Shown piece by piece: positions 40,043-47,711 of a stretch of DNA of 64,000 bases. How positions within the stretch are numbered: the stretch's first letter is position 1; every line of letters begins with the position of its first letter. The stretch is from JAWVFM01 sp038237625. Its GTDB lineage: Bacteria; Actinomycetota; Thermoleophilia; Solirubrobacterales; 70-9. The notes beneath the pieces are model-generated. The model searched no databases, was not told where the DNA came from, and saw only the letters and a list, made by a program, of their open reading frames with translations. Location of the stretch: the NCBI GenBank assembly GCA_038237625.1, contig JBBRYM010000009.1, positions 62,001 to 126,000 on the forward strand. The letters are read 5' to 3'. Made by a program: the position numbers and the translations under genes.

Positions 40043-40405
40043 CTAGCGGGCCCTGCGCAGGTGTGCGCGGGCGTCGGCCTTGGAGATCACCTGGCCGATC
40101 AGGCTCTGGACCCTCGGGTCGCCCTCGACCTTCAGGTGCCCGTGCTCGTAGGCCTCACGCCAATCGGCGACCTCGCCGTCGGCGGCGAGGATGTTGAACA
40201 TCGTGCGCGGGATCTGAACGCGAAGGCGCTCGTCATCGGCGACGCCCTTCGTGATCTTGGGACCGGGCAGCTCGATGCGAAAGGCCTGTACGTCGCTTCG
40301 CGCAGGGAGCTGCAATCCGATCACAAGCTTCAGGTTGGCGAGCGCCGGAACCTCTTTCTGGATCCGCTCGACGGCGCCACGGATCAGCTCTTCGGCCGCG
40401 GCCAT
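40043..40405 (-). CDS. SCP2-like sterol-binding domain protein
   Basis: A 120-residue protein whose length and layout fit an SCP-2 sterol-transfer fold, with a final block containing IPRTMFNILAADGEVADWRE and then LKVEGDPRVQSLIGQ. SCP2 domains bind fatty acyl or sterol ligands, and the usual 'G-D-x..' binding region is recognisable. It lies 7 bases after the acyl-CoA dehydrogenase gene in the same direction, so both are probably expressed together. Its start has no strong Shine-Dalgarno. Confidence 0.65.
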   Translation of the reverse strand: MAAAEELIRGAVERIQKEVPALANLKLVIGLQLPARSDVQAFRIELPGPKITKGVADDERLRVQIPRTMFNILAADGEVADWREAYEHGHLKVEGDPRVQSLIGQVISKADARAHLRRAR

Positions 40406-40412
40406 CCGGCGC

Positions 40413-41609
40413 CTAGATCTTGTTGCGCTCGAGCAGCTTGCGGCCGATCACCATCTTCTGGATCTCCGAGGTCCCCTCGCCGATCAGAAGCAGCGGCGCG
40501 TCGCGGTAGATGCGCTCGATCTCGTACTCCTTGGAGTAGCCGTAGCCACCGTGGATCCGCAGCGCCTCCTCGGCGTTCGCGTGAGCCGCCTCGGCCGCGA
40601 AGAGCTTCGCCATTCCGGCCTCGAGGTCAGAGCGCTGGCCGGCGTCCTTCATGCGCGCCGCCTTGAGGGTCAGCAGTCGCGCGGCTTCCAGGCGCGTGCC
40701 CATCTCGGCGAGCTTGAAGGTGATGGCCTGGTGCTGGGCGATCGGCTTGCCGAAGGTCTTGCGCTCCTGGCTGTAGCGAAGGGCCAGCTCCAGCGAGCGC
40801 TGGGCGACGCCGACGCCGCGGGCGGCGACGTTGACCCGGCCCAGCTCGAGCGCGTCCATCATCTGGCTGAAGCCCTTGCCGACGCCGTCGGGGCCGCCGA
40901 GGACGTGGTCGTCGGTGACCTTGAAGCCGTCGAAGACGAGCTCGGTGGACTCGACGCCCTTGTAGCCCATCTTCTTGATCTGCGGGGGAATCCGTAGGCC
41001 CGGCATCTCGGACTCGCCGGGCTCCTTCTCGCAGATGAAGCAGGTCATCCCCTTGTAGGGCGGATCCGACTTGGGGTCCGTCTTCACCAGCACGAAGACC
41101 AGTCCGGAGCGAAGGCCGTTCGTAACCCACATCTTCTGGCCGTTGATCTCCCAGCCACCCTCGATCTGCTTGGCCGTCGACTTGATTCCCTGGACGTCGG
41201 AGCCGACCTCGGGCTCTGACAGCGAGAAGGCGCCGCGGATCTCGCCGGTCGCCATCTTCGGCAGGTAGCGGTCCTTCTGCTCGTCCGTGCCGAACTTCAG
41301 CAGCAGGTAGGAGCCGATGAAGTGGGTGTTGACGACGCCGGAGATCGAGATCCAGCCGCGCGAGAGCTCCTCCACGATCATCGCGTACGTGGTCAGATCG
41401 AGGCCCATCCCGCCGTACTCCTCCGGGATCGTGACCCCGAAGAGCCCGAGCTCCTTCATCTGCTCGACTATCGGCTCGGGGAACTTGTCCTCGTGGTCGT
41501 ACTCCTCGGCGTGAGGAATGATCTCGTTGTCCGCGAACTGCCGGACCATCTCGGTGATGGCCTGCTGCTCGTCGGTCTTCTCCTGGTAGGTGGCGGTGTC
41601 TACGGCCAT
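40413..41609 (-). CDS. Acyl-CoA dehydrogenase
   Basis: A 398-residue acyl-CoA dehydrogenase. It has the FAD-binding block AFSLSEPEVGSDVQGI and WVTNGLRSGLVF, then HGGYGYSKEYEIERIYRDA and IGEGTSEIQ, where the Glu matches the catalytic base of the MCAD group. The sequence is like short/branched-chain types (FadE19/isobutyryl class). The ATG at 41609 has GAGGAG 4 bases ahead. It forms an operon with the SCP2-like gene and is divergent from a SnoaL-like gene. Confidence 0.92.
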   Translation of the reverse strand: MAVDTATYQEKTDEQQAITEMVRQFADNEIIPHAEEYDHEDKFPEPIVEQMKELGLFGVTIPEEYGGMGLDLTTYAMIVEELSRGWISISGVVNTHFIGSYLLLKFGTDEQKDRYLPKMATGEIRGAFSLSEPEVGSDVQGIKSTAKQIEGGWEINGQKMWVTNGLRSGLVFVLVKTDPKSDPPYKGMTCFICEKEPGESEMPGLRIPPQIKKMGYKGVESTELVFDGFKVTDDHVLGGPDGVGKGFSQMMDALELGRVNVAARGVGVAQRSLELALRYSQERKTFGKPIAQHQAITFKLAEMGTRLEAARLLTLKAARMKDAGQRSDLEAGMAKLFAAEAAHANAEEALRIHGGYGYSKEYEIERIYRDAPLLLIGEGTSEIQKMVIGRKLLERNKI

Positions 41610-41684
41610 GGCTCCTCTGCGGTAGAAGGGCCGCGAAGGATAGCCGCGCCAACCGGCCGCAGACCGTCCGGGATACTGCTCCGC

Positions 41685-42128
41685 GTGAGCACTCATGAGG
41701 AGGTCGTGTACCGCCTGCTCCAGGCGTTCACCGGCGCGGACCTCGCCTTGATGTTTCGGGAGGATTCGAGCGGCGGTGCGATCGGCGCCGGCCTGCGCGA
41801 GGTCGCCGAGCCGGGCCTCGAGACGGAGCTGATCGGTCCGGGCGGCTTCAAGACGACGGTCACCGGGATCGACGGCCTGCTCAAGGCGTGGGCGGACTGG
41901 ACCGCACCCTTCTCCTCGTACCGGATCGAGCTCGAGGGCGAGCCCTTCGGCGACGACGACCGTCTCGTGACCTTCACACGCCAGCTCGTCACGCCCGTCG
42001 GCACCGACGCGACGATCGAGCAGGATGCGGCGAGCGTGTGGTTCTCGCGCGGCGAGAAGGTCTGGCGGATCGAGTTCCACCTCGATCGCGATGCGGCGCT
42101 GCGCGCGGCAGGCCTCCCCACCCCATGA
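41685..42128 (+). CDS. SnoaL-like (NTF2-fold) protein
   Basis: A 147-residue protein with the cone-shaped alpha+beta NTF2/SnoaL fold pattern: helical N terminus (HEEVVYRLLQAFTGADL), then LLKAWADWTAPFSSYRIELE and VWFSRGEKVWRIEFHLDRDA. Such proteins include polyketide cyclases, isomerases and unknowns. GATACT lies 7 nt before the GTG, with no Shine-Dalgarno. Its TGA stop lies inside the left arm of a palindromic repeat. No function can be given. Confidence 0.7.
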   Translation: MSTHEEVVYRLLQAFTGADLALMFREDSSGGAIGAGLREVAEPGLETELIGPGGFKTTVTGIDGLLKAWADWTAPFSSYRIELEGEPFGDDDRLVTFTRQLVTPVGTDATIEQDAASVWFSRGEKVWRIEFHLDRDAALRAAGLPTP

Positions 42129-42172
42129 ACGTCCCGGAGTGGTCGCTATAGCGACCCCTGAGGGACGTTCAT
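42125..42172. repeat. 3'-end palindromic repeat, copy C (best copy)
   Basis: Perfect 11-base arms ATGAACGTCCC (42125-42135) and GGGACGTTCAT (42162-42172) around a second perfect 16-base palindrome GGTCGCTATAGCGACC (42141-42156). It fills the whole spacer between two convergent genes, and the upstream stop codon lies within it. It is a candidate bidirectional transcript end. Confidence 0.75.
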
Positions 42173-42176
42173 GTCG

Positions 42177-42635
42177 TCAGAGAGGCCAGCCGAAGCTGAA
42201 CGACTTGCCGGTCGCGCCCTCACGCTCGTAAAAGCGGTGGGCGTCGATGCGCTCCAGGCCGCTGTCGAGCTCCAAGTGTGATGCCCCGCGCTCCTTCGCC
42301 CACGCTTTAGCGGCGTCCAGCATCGCCTTCCCCACGCCCTGCGAGCGCCGCTCCGGATCTACCGCAAAGTCCTCGATCCAGGCCCGGTACCCAAACCGCA
42401 CCGAGTGAAGGTCCTGATAGCCAGTGAGGAAGGCGATCAGGCGCCCTCCCTCATCAGCAACGAGCACCACCGAGTCATGCGACTCGATCGCGCCTCGAAG
42501 TGCAGCCGCCGCGCGTCGCTCGTCCCAATGAGCCCATTCCGGCGGCTTCGACCCCGGCGGCGCGAACAGCCAGTCGTAGAGCGGAATGACCGCCTCGACA
42601 TCGTCCAGCATCGCCGCCCTGACTTCGAAGCTCAC
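42177..42635 (-). CDS. GNAT-family N-acetyltransferase
   Basis: A 152-residue acetyltransferase. The acetyl-CoA P-loop motif R-R-x-Q-G-V-G-K-A is seen in DPERRSQGVGKAMLDAAKAW (about residues 94-112), and the later strand ASHLELDSGLE is also typical. It starts at GTG 42635, 7 nt after TAGCCT on its strand. It is divergent from the lyase gene over a 25-base spacer. The substrate amine is unknown. Confidence 0.88.
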   Translation of the reverse strand: MSFEVRAAMLDDVEAVIPLYDWLFAPPGSKPPEWAHWDERRAAAALRGAIESHDSVVLVADEGGRLIAFLTGYQDLHSVRFGYRAWIEDFAVDPERRSQGVGKAMLDAAKAWAKERGASHLELDSGLERIDAHRFYEREGATGKSFSFGWPL

Positions 42636-42642
42636 TTCTCGC

Positions 42643-42652
42643 AGGCTAGCCT
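42643..42652. promoter_or_regulatory. Symmetric divergent -10 element (AGGCTAGCCT)
   Basis: A perfect 10-base palindrome in the 25-base spacer between the GNAT and lyase genes. It gives TAGCCT on each strand, 7 nt before the GTG on the minus side and 8 nt before the ATG on the plus side, so both transcripts could be leaderless from one element. Confidence 0.55.
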
Positions 42653-42660
42653 TCGCGCCA

Positions 42661-43710
42661 ATGAGAAACCCACGCGAATTCATGAAGCCCCTCGCCATTG
42701 GCGCCCCCGACCCCGTCGCGGAGATTCCCTTCGGCCCCTCGCGGATGATCCACTTCGTCGACTTCTCCAACGAGAAGATGGCCGCCAAGGCGCCGGACAT
42801 GGCCAAGGCGGCCGACATCCTGCTCGGCAACCTCGAGGACGCCGTCCCGGTGGACCGCAAGGAGGCCGCGCGAGAGGGATTCGTCAAAGCCTGCAACGAG
42901 GTCGACTTCGGCGAAACCGCGATCTGGACCCGGGTCAACGCCCTCGAGAGCCCCTGGGTGCTCGACGACCTGACCCGCATCGTCACCGAGGCCGGCGACC
43001 GCGTCGACGTGGTGATGGTCCCCAAGGTGGAGGGCCCTTGGGACATCCACTATGTGGATCGCCTGCTCGCCCAACTCGAGGCGAAGGCGGCCGTCAGCCG
43101 CCCCATCCTGGTCCACGCGATTCTCGAGACCGCCCAGGGAGTCGTCAACCTGGAGGAGATCGCCACCGCCAGCCCCCGTATGCAGGGCATGAGCTTCGGT
43201 CCCGCCGACCTGGCCGCGTCGAGGCGGATGAAGACCACCCGCGTCGGCGGCGGCCACCCCGGCTACCGCGTGATCGAGGATCCCGACCCCGATAACCCCG
43301 ACGCGCCGCGAGTCTCAGCGCAGCAGGACCCCTGGCACTACTCCATCGCCCGCATGGTCGACGCCTGCACCTCGGCAGGGCTCCTCCCGTTCTACGGGCC
43401 CTACGGCGACATCAAGGACACCGAAGGCTGCGAGACGCAGTTCCGTGCCGCCTTTCTGCTCGGCTGCGTGGGAGCCTGGTCGCTTCACCCCGTCCAAATC
43501 GAGATCGCCAAGAAGGTCTTCTCGCCTGATCCCGACGAGGTCAAGTTCGCCAAGAAGGTCATCGAGGCGATCCCCGACGGCCGGGGCGTCCACATGATCG
43601 ACGGCAAGATGCAGGACGATGCAACTTATAAGCAGTGCGTGGTGATGGTCGAGCTCGCCGAGATGCTCGCCCGCAAGGATCCGGAGCTGGCAGCCGTCTA
43701 CGAGCTCTGA
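42661..43710 (+). CDS. mcl: L-malyl-CoA/beta-methylmalyl-CoA lyase (HpcH/HpaI-CitE family)
   Basis: A 349-residue TIM-barrel lyase that matches the Chloroflexus-type malyl-CoA lyase nearly throughout. Diagnostic blocks are MKPLAIGAPDPVAEIPFGPSR near the start in the form KPLAIGAPDPV, LLGNLEDAVPVDRKEAAREG, MVPKVEGPWDIHYVD, LVHAILETAQGVVNLEEIA, GPADLAASRRMKTTRVGGGH and AWSLHPVQIEIAKKVFSPD. The Glu/Asp Mg2+ ligands and the Arg/His of the active site are conserved. It would reversibly split malyl-CoA to acetyl-CoA and glyoxylate and act on methylmalyl-CoA/citramalyl-CoA. The ATG is 8 nt after TAGCCT. Neighbours include GTP-PEPCK and CoA-ligase subunits. Confidence 0.92.
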   Translation: MRNPREFMKPLAIGAPDPVAEIPFGPSRMIHFVDFSNEKMAAKAPDMAKAADILLGNLEDAVPVDRKEAAREGFVKACNEVDFGETAIWTRVNALESPWVLDDLTRIVTEAGDRVDVVMVPKVEGPWDIHYVDRLLAQLEAKAAVSRPILVHAILETAQGVVNLEEIATASPRMQGMSFGPADLAASRRMKTTRVGGGHPGYRVIEDPDPDNPDAPRVSAQQDPWHYSIARMVDACTSAGLLPFYGPYGDIKDTEGCETQFRAAFLLGCVGAWSLHPVQIEIAKKVFSPDPDEVKFAKKVIEAIPDGRGVHMIDGKMQDDATYKQCVVMVELAEMLARKDPELAAVYEL

Positions 43711-43783
43711 GCCCCTTCGCCTGTTAGTTTGGGCCTCGACATCAGCCTCAAACCCGAGGCACGAAGGCAGGGAAGGAGACAAC

Positions 43784-44323
43784 TTGACCGCCAAACGACG
43801 TTTCACATTGCTGGGGACCGCCGCACTCGCTACCGGCGTCACCGCGCTAACTCTCACCGGCGGGGTCGCCGCCGGCCATCACGCGAACGCGAATAAGGCC
43901 GTCCAGATCATCGCCGGGGGCACGAACCCGGGCAACTACACATACAACTCGGTGAAGGTGGCGCGGGGCTCCAGGCTCCAGGTCGTCGACAAGAACCACG
44001 ACTTCCACACCCTCTCGCTAGTCACGAAGAAATCGCTGCCGAACTCGCCGTCCGAGTACAAGCATTGCTTCCCGGCGGGGATCTGCGGGATCGTCGCGGG
44101 CTGGCACAAGTTCCACGACGGTCACATCCACGTGAATCCGGTTCAGGCCGGAAAGAAGGGATGGGACAAGGAAGGCTCGTCGCCGAAGAACAAGGGTGAC
44201 TCGGTCGTCTACACGCCCGGGAAGCTGCCGAGGAACCGACGGATCACCGCGCCCAGCGGCACGGTCCTGCACTTCATGTGCGCGATCCACCCGAACATGC
44301 AGGGAACGATCACCGTCAAGTAG
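43784..44323 (+). CDS. Secreted cupredoxin (type 1 copper) protein
   Basis: A 179-residue exported blue-copper-like protein. The signal peptide covers about residues 1-30 (LGTAALATGVTALTLTGG). Copper ligands are likely H in NHDFHTLSLV and the C-terminal set in FMCAIHPNMQGTITVK: Cys, His and Met spaced as in plastocyanin-type sites. The start is a TTG with GGAAGGAG just before it. Many basic and Lys residues are present. It probably carries electrons outside the cell, but no partner oxidase or reductase is nearby. Confidence 0.83.
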   Translation: MTAKRRFTLLGTAALATGVTALTLTGGVAAGHHANANKAVQIIAGGTNPGNYTYNSVKVARGSRLQVVDKNHDFHTLSLVTKKSLPNSPSEYKHCFPAGICGIVAGWHKFHDGHIHVNPVQAGKKGWDKEGSSPKNKGDSVVYTPGKLPRNRRITAPSGTVLHFMCAIHPNMQGTITVK

Positions 44324-44349
44324 CGCTCGAGCGCAAGCAGCAACACTCA

Positions 44350-44383
44350 GCGGGCCGCGGAGTAATCCGCGGCCCGCTTTTTT
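44350..44383 (+). terminator. Rho-independent terminator after the cupredoxin gene
   Basis: A 12-bp perfect stem GCGGGCCGCGGA / TCCGCGGCCCGC with a GTAA loop, then TTTTTT. It is 26 bases after the cupredoxin stop and is the only classical terminator I see in the window. Confidence 0.93.
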
Positions 44384-44398
44384 CTACCCGGGGGTCGC

Positions 44399-46213
44399 CT
44401 AGGAGAGGCGGCTCTTAAGGGCGTCGAGCTGCGCCGAAATCTCGGCGGGGAGGCGGTCACCGAAGCGCGCCAGGTGCTGAGTCACCTGAGGCAGCTGGGC
44501 CGCCGCCGCCTGGTCGTCGACGGTGAGCAGCTCCGAGAGCGCCTCGTCGGTGATCGAAAGCCCCTCCGTGTTGATCTCGCCCTCGGCGGGCACCAGGCCG
44601 ATCGGCGTCTCGACGGCCTCGGCCTCGCCGTCGCAGCGGCGAAAGATCCACTCGAGGACGCGGCTGTTCTCGCCGTAGCCCGGCCACAGGAACTTGCCGT
44701 GCTCGTCCTTGCGAAACCAGTTGACCACGAAGATGCGCGGCATATCGTTCGGATGGTGGCTCGCCACGTCGATCCAGTGGCTGAAGTAGTCGGCCATGTT
44801 GTAGCCGCAGAACGGGAGCATCGCCATCGGGTCGAAGCGCAGCTGGCCGACGTCGCCCGAGGCCGCGGCCGTCGTCTCCGACGACATCGTCGCTCCCAGG
44901 AACACTCCGTGGTCCCAGTCGAACGACTCGCAGACGAGTGGCTGAACGGTCGCGCGGCGGCCGCCGAACAGGAAGGCGTCGATCGGCACGCCGCTGGGGT
45001 CCTCCCACTCGGGCGCGATCGAGGGGCATTGGGCCGCGGGGGTCGTGAACCGGGCGTTCGGGTGCGCAGCAGGCTCCTGTGAGTCCGGGGTCCACTCGCC
45101 GCCCTTCCAGTCGATCGCATGGGCCGGCGGCTCGCCGGTCATGCCCTCCCACCAGATGTCACCGTCGTCGGTGCGGGCGCAGTTGGTGAAGATGGTGTTG
45201 CGGGCAATCGTGTCCATAGCGTTCGGGTTCGTCTTGTGCGATGTGTTGGGGGCCACGCCGAAGAACCCGGCCTCGGGATTGACGGCGTAGAGCCGCCCGT
45301 CCTCGCCAAACTTCATCCAGGCGATGTCGTCGCCGATCGTCTCGACGGTCCAGCCGGGAAGGGTGGGGACGAGCATCGCGAGGTTGGTCTTGCCGCAGGC
45401 CGAAGGAAAGGCGCCGGCGACGTACTTGATCCTGCCCTCGGGCGCGGTGAGCTTGAGGATCAGCATGTGCTCGGCCATCCAGCCCTCGTCACGCGCCATC
45501 GCCGAGGCGATCCGCAGGGCAAAGCACTTCTTGCCGAGCAGGGCGTTGCCGCCGTAGCCCGAGCCGTACGACCAGATCTCGCGGTTCTCCGGAAAGTGGA
45601 CGATGTACTTGTTCTCGGCGTCACAGGGCCAGGGCACGTCGGCCTCACCACCGGCGAGGGGAGCGCCAACCGAATGGACGCAGGGCACGAAGTCTCCGTC
45701 GGCACCCAGCGCATCGAGAGCACCCTGGCCCATGCGGGTCATGATCCGCATCGATACCGCGACGTAGGGCGAATCGGTCAGCTGCACCCCGATGTGGCTG
45801 ATGTGCGAGCCGATCGGGCCCATCGAGAAGGGCACGACGTACATCGTCCGGCCACGCATCGAGCCCTCGAACAGCCCCTTCAGCATGTCGCGCATCTCGC
45901 CGGGGTCGCGCCAGTTGTTGGTCGGACCGGCGTCTTCTTCCCCTGAGCTGCAGATGAACGTGCGATCCTCCACCCGCGCCACATCCCCTGGGTCGGAGCG
46001 CGCGAGGTAGGAGTTGGGACGCTTCGCGTCGGAGAGCTTCTCGAACGTGCCGTTCTCGACTAGCTCCTGGCAGAGCCGGTCGTACTCCTCGGCGGAGCCG
46101 TCACACCAGTACACGCTGTCGGGCTGCGTCAGCGCCTCGATCTCTCCCACCCAGCCGCGCAGGCGCTCGTTCTGAGTGGGGACTTCGGTGGACGTGACGG
46201 TCGTTTCGCTCAA
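44399..46213 (-). CDS. pckG: Phosphoenolpyruvate carboxykinase (GTP)
   Basis: A 604-residue GTP-type PEPCK that converts oxaloacetate and GTP to PEP, CO2 and GDP. Clear blocks include YVVPFSMGPIGSHISHIGVQ, the kinase-1a P-loop AFPSACGKTNLAML, the metal-site region DDIAWMKFGEDGRLYAVNPE, FGVAPNTSHKTNP and FLWPGYGENSRVLEWI. The start is a TTG with AAGGAG about 11 bases ahead. It runs towards the cupredoxin gene and shares a long upstream spacer with the CoA-ligase operon, which diverges from it. It connects C4 acids to gluconeogenesis. Confidence 0.95.
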   Translation of the reverse strand: MSETTVTSTEVPTQNERLRGWVGEIEALTQPDSVYWCDGSAEEYDRLCQELVENGTFEKLSDAKRPNSYLARSDPGDVARVEDRTFICSSGEEDAGPTNNWRDPGEMRDMLKGLFEGSMRGRTMYVVPFSMGPIGSHISHIGVQLTDSPYVAVSMRIMTRMGQGALDALGADGDFVPCVHSVGAPLAGGEADVPWPCDAENKYIVHFPENREIWSYGSGYGGNALLGKKCFALRIASAMARDEGWMAEHMLILKLTAPEGRIKYVAGAFPSACGKTNLAMLVPTLPGWTVETIGDDIAWMKFGEDGRLYAVNPEAGFFGVAPNTSHKTNPNAMDTIARNTIFTNCARTDDGDIWWEGMTGEPPAHAIDWKGGEWTPDSQEPAAHPNARFTTPAAQCPSIAPEWEDPSGVPIDAFLFGGRRATVQPLVCESFDWDHGVFLGATMSSETTAAASGDVGQLRFDPMAMLPFCGYNMADYFSHWIDVASHHPNDMPRIFVVNWFRKDEHGKFLWPGYGENSRVLEWIFRRCDGEAEAVETPIGLVPAEGEINTEGLSITDEALSELLTVDDQAAAAQLPQVTQHLARFGDRLPAEISAQLDALKSRLS

Positions 46214-46262
46214 GGGGAAGTCAGCTCCTTATCGGGGACGGCTTGTCAATGCCCTGATGGCA

Positions 46263-46288
46263 ACGCCCGCAATCCTGCATGCGGGCGT
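46263..46288. promoter_or_regulatory. Hairpin ACGCCCGCA-N8-TGCGGGCGT
   Basis: A perfect 9-bp stem with an 8-base loop in the leader region of pckG and downstream of the 29-residue frame. There is no U-tract on either strand, so it may be an attenuator, an operator or a transcript end for the small gene. Confidence 0.4.
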
Positions 46289-46346
46289 CGGGATCCAATT
46301 GTTGCGGAATCAACGGCGGGTCGCGCGAGTTGGAAAGTGACGCTCG

Positions 46347-46436
46347 TTACTTCGACACCTTGAAATTGGTGCCGGTGGTCGCGAGGACGAGGGCGAGCGC
46401 GGCGACGGGCAGCGCGAGGCGGGCGAGACGAGGCAT
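46347..46436 (-). CDS. Putative 29-residue hydrophobic microprotein
   Basis: A 29-codon frame starting MPRLARLALPVAALALVLAT, one hydrophobic helix preceded by two Arg, and ending in a short polar tail before a TAA stop. AAGGGAG lies 4 bases before the ATG, a better ribosome site than most genes here have. It looks like a tiny single-span or signal-like peptide. It lies alone in the pckG/CoA-ligase spacer. No family is recognised; a chance frame is possible. Confidence 0.4.
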   Translation of the reverse strand: MPRLARLALPVAALALVLATTGTNFKVSK

Positions 46437-46505
46437 GGGACTCCCTTCGAGCGGACTGACCGGCGGCAGTATGCCTGATGCGAGGCGCTAGATTTCCCCG
46501 CCGCC

Positions 46506-47711
46506 ATGCGCTTCTACGAGTACGAATCACGACGAATCATCGAGCGGGCGGGGATCCCGGTCACGAAGTACGGATTCTGCACCTCCCCGGACGAGGCCCG
46601 CAAGGCCGCCGAGGAGATCGGCGGGCCGACGGTGATCAAGTCGCAGGTGCTCACCGGGGGGCGGATGAAGGCGGGCGGGGTGAAGTTCGCCGACACCCCC
46701 GATGAGGCGGCCGAGCACGCCGCGGCGATCCTCGAGCTCGAGATCGGCGGCCACATTCCCGTCGGCGTCCTCGTCGACCCAAAGGCCGAGGTCGCCCACG
46801 AGTACTACGCGGCAGTTCTCTGGGACGGGCGCGCCAAGCGGCCGATGATGCTCTTCAGCGACATGGGCGGCATCGACATCGAGGCGGTTGCAGACTCACA
46901 TCCCGACCATGTCGGCCGCGGGCACCTCTCGAACCTCCGCCCCATCTACGACTTCGAGGCTAAGCAGACGATCGCCCGCTGCGGCGTGACCGGCACGGAG
47001 CTCAACCGCGCGACGCCGGTGCTCGCCCGCCTCGCCCGCCTGCAGCGCGACTTCGACATGACCCTCGCCGAGATCAACCCGCTCGCCCGGCTGGAAGACG
47101 GCAGCTTCGTCGCCCTCGATGCGCACATGGAGATGGAGGACGAGGCCGTCGGCCGGCACCGCCAGATGCTTCAGGAGATCGGTGTCGACCTCGACGAGCC
47201 GCGCGAGCTCTACGAGCCCTCGGATTTCGAACGCAACGTCAAGGCCATCGACGCGGCCGATCACCGCGGAGTCATCCAGGGCAAGGACCACGGCTTCCAC
47301 GGCGACCTCGGCCTGGTCATCGGTGCCGGCGGCGGCTCGCTCACCCTCACCGACGCGGTGCGTTCGCAGGGCGGCAAGCCCGCCAACTACGCGGAGATCG
47401 GCGGCAATCCGTCGGTTTCCAAGTCCTGCGGCCTCGCGAAGGAGGTCCTGCAGAAGGACGGGGTCGAGAAGATCGCGGTGATGATGTCGATCGTCTCCAA
47501 CACCCGGGTCGACATCGTCGCCCGCGGCGTCATCAAGGCCTGCCTCGAGCTCGGCAAGGACCCGGCCGAGACGATCGCAATCTTCCGCATTCCGGGCGCC
47601 TGGGAGGACGAGGGCTACAAGATCCTCGACCGCTACGGGATCGAGTACTGCGACCGCAGCGTCTCCATGTGGGAGGCGGCCGGCCGGGCCGTGGCGAAGG
47701 TGCAGGGCTGA
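46506..47711 (+). CDS. ADP-forming CoA ligase beta subunit (succinate/malate-CoA ligase-like)
   Basis: A 401-residue ATP-grasp subunit similar to SucC/MtkA. The start MRFYEYESRRIIERAGIP, the ATP-binding block VIKSQVLTGGRMKAGGVKFA and the metal-binding block LAEINPLARLEDGSFVALDA are all family features. The later CoA/active-site region is unusual: the typical GGxN-I-F-G-G-I-x-R-C-D part reads AVMMSIVSNTRVDIVARG, so the substrate may not be succinate. Its stop overlaps the alpha-subunit start by one base. With malyl-CoA lyase nearby, malate-CoA ligase is a possible role. Confidence 0.82.
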   Translation: MRFYEYESRRIIERAGIPVTKYGFCTSPDEARKAAEEIGGPTVIKSQVLTGGRMKAGGVKFADTPDEAAEHAAAILELEIGGHIPVGVLVDPKAEVAHEYYAAVLWDGRAKRPMMLFSDMGGIDIEAVADSHPDHVGRGHLSNLRPIYDFEAKQTIARCGVTGTELNRATPVLARLARLQRDFDMTLAEINPLARLEDGSFVALDAHMEMEDEAVGRHRQMLQEIGVDLDEPRELYEPSDFERNVKAIDAADHRGVIQGKDHGFHGDLGLVIGAGGGSLTLTDAVRSQGGKPANYAEIGGNPSVSKSCGLAKEVLQKDGVEKIAVMMSIVSNTRVDIVARGVIKACLELGKDPAETIAIFRIPGAWEDEGYKILDRYGIEYCDRSVSMWEAAGRAVAKVQG

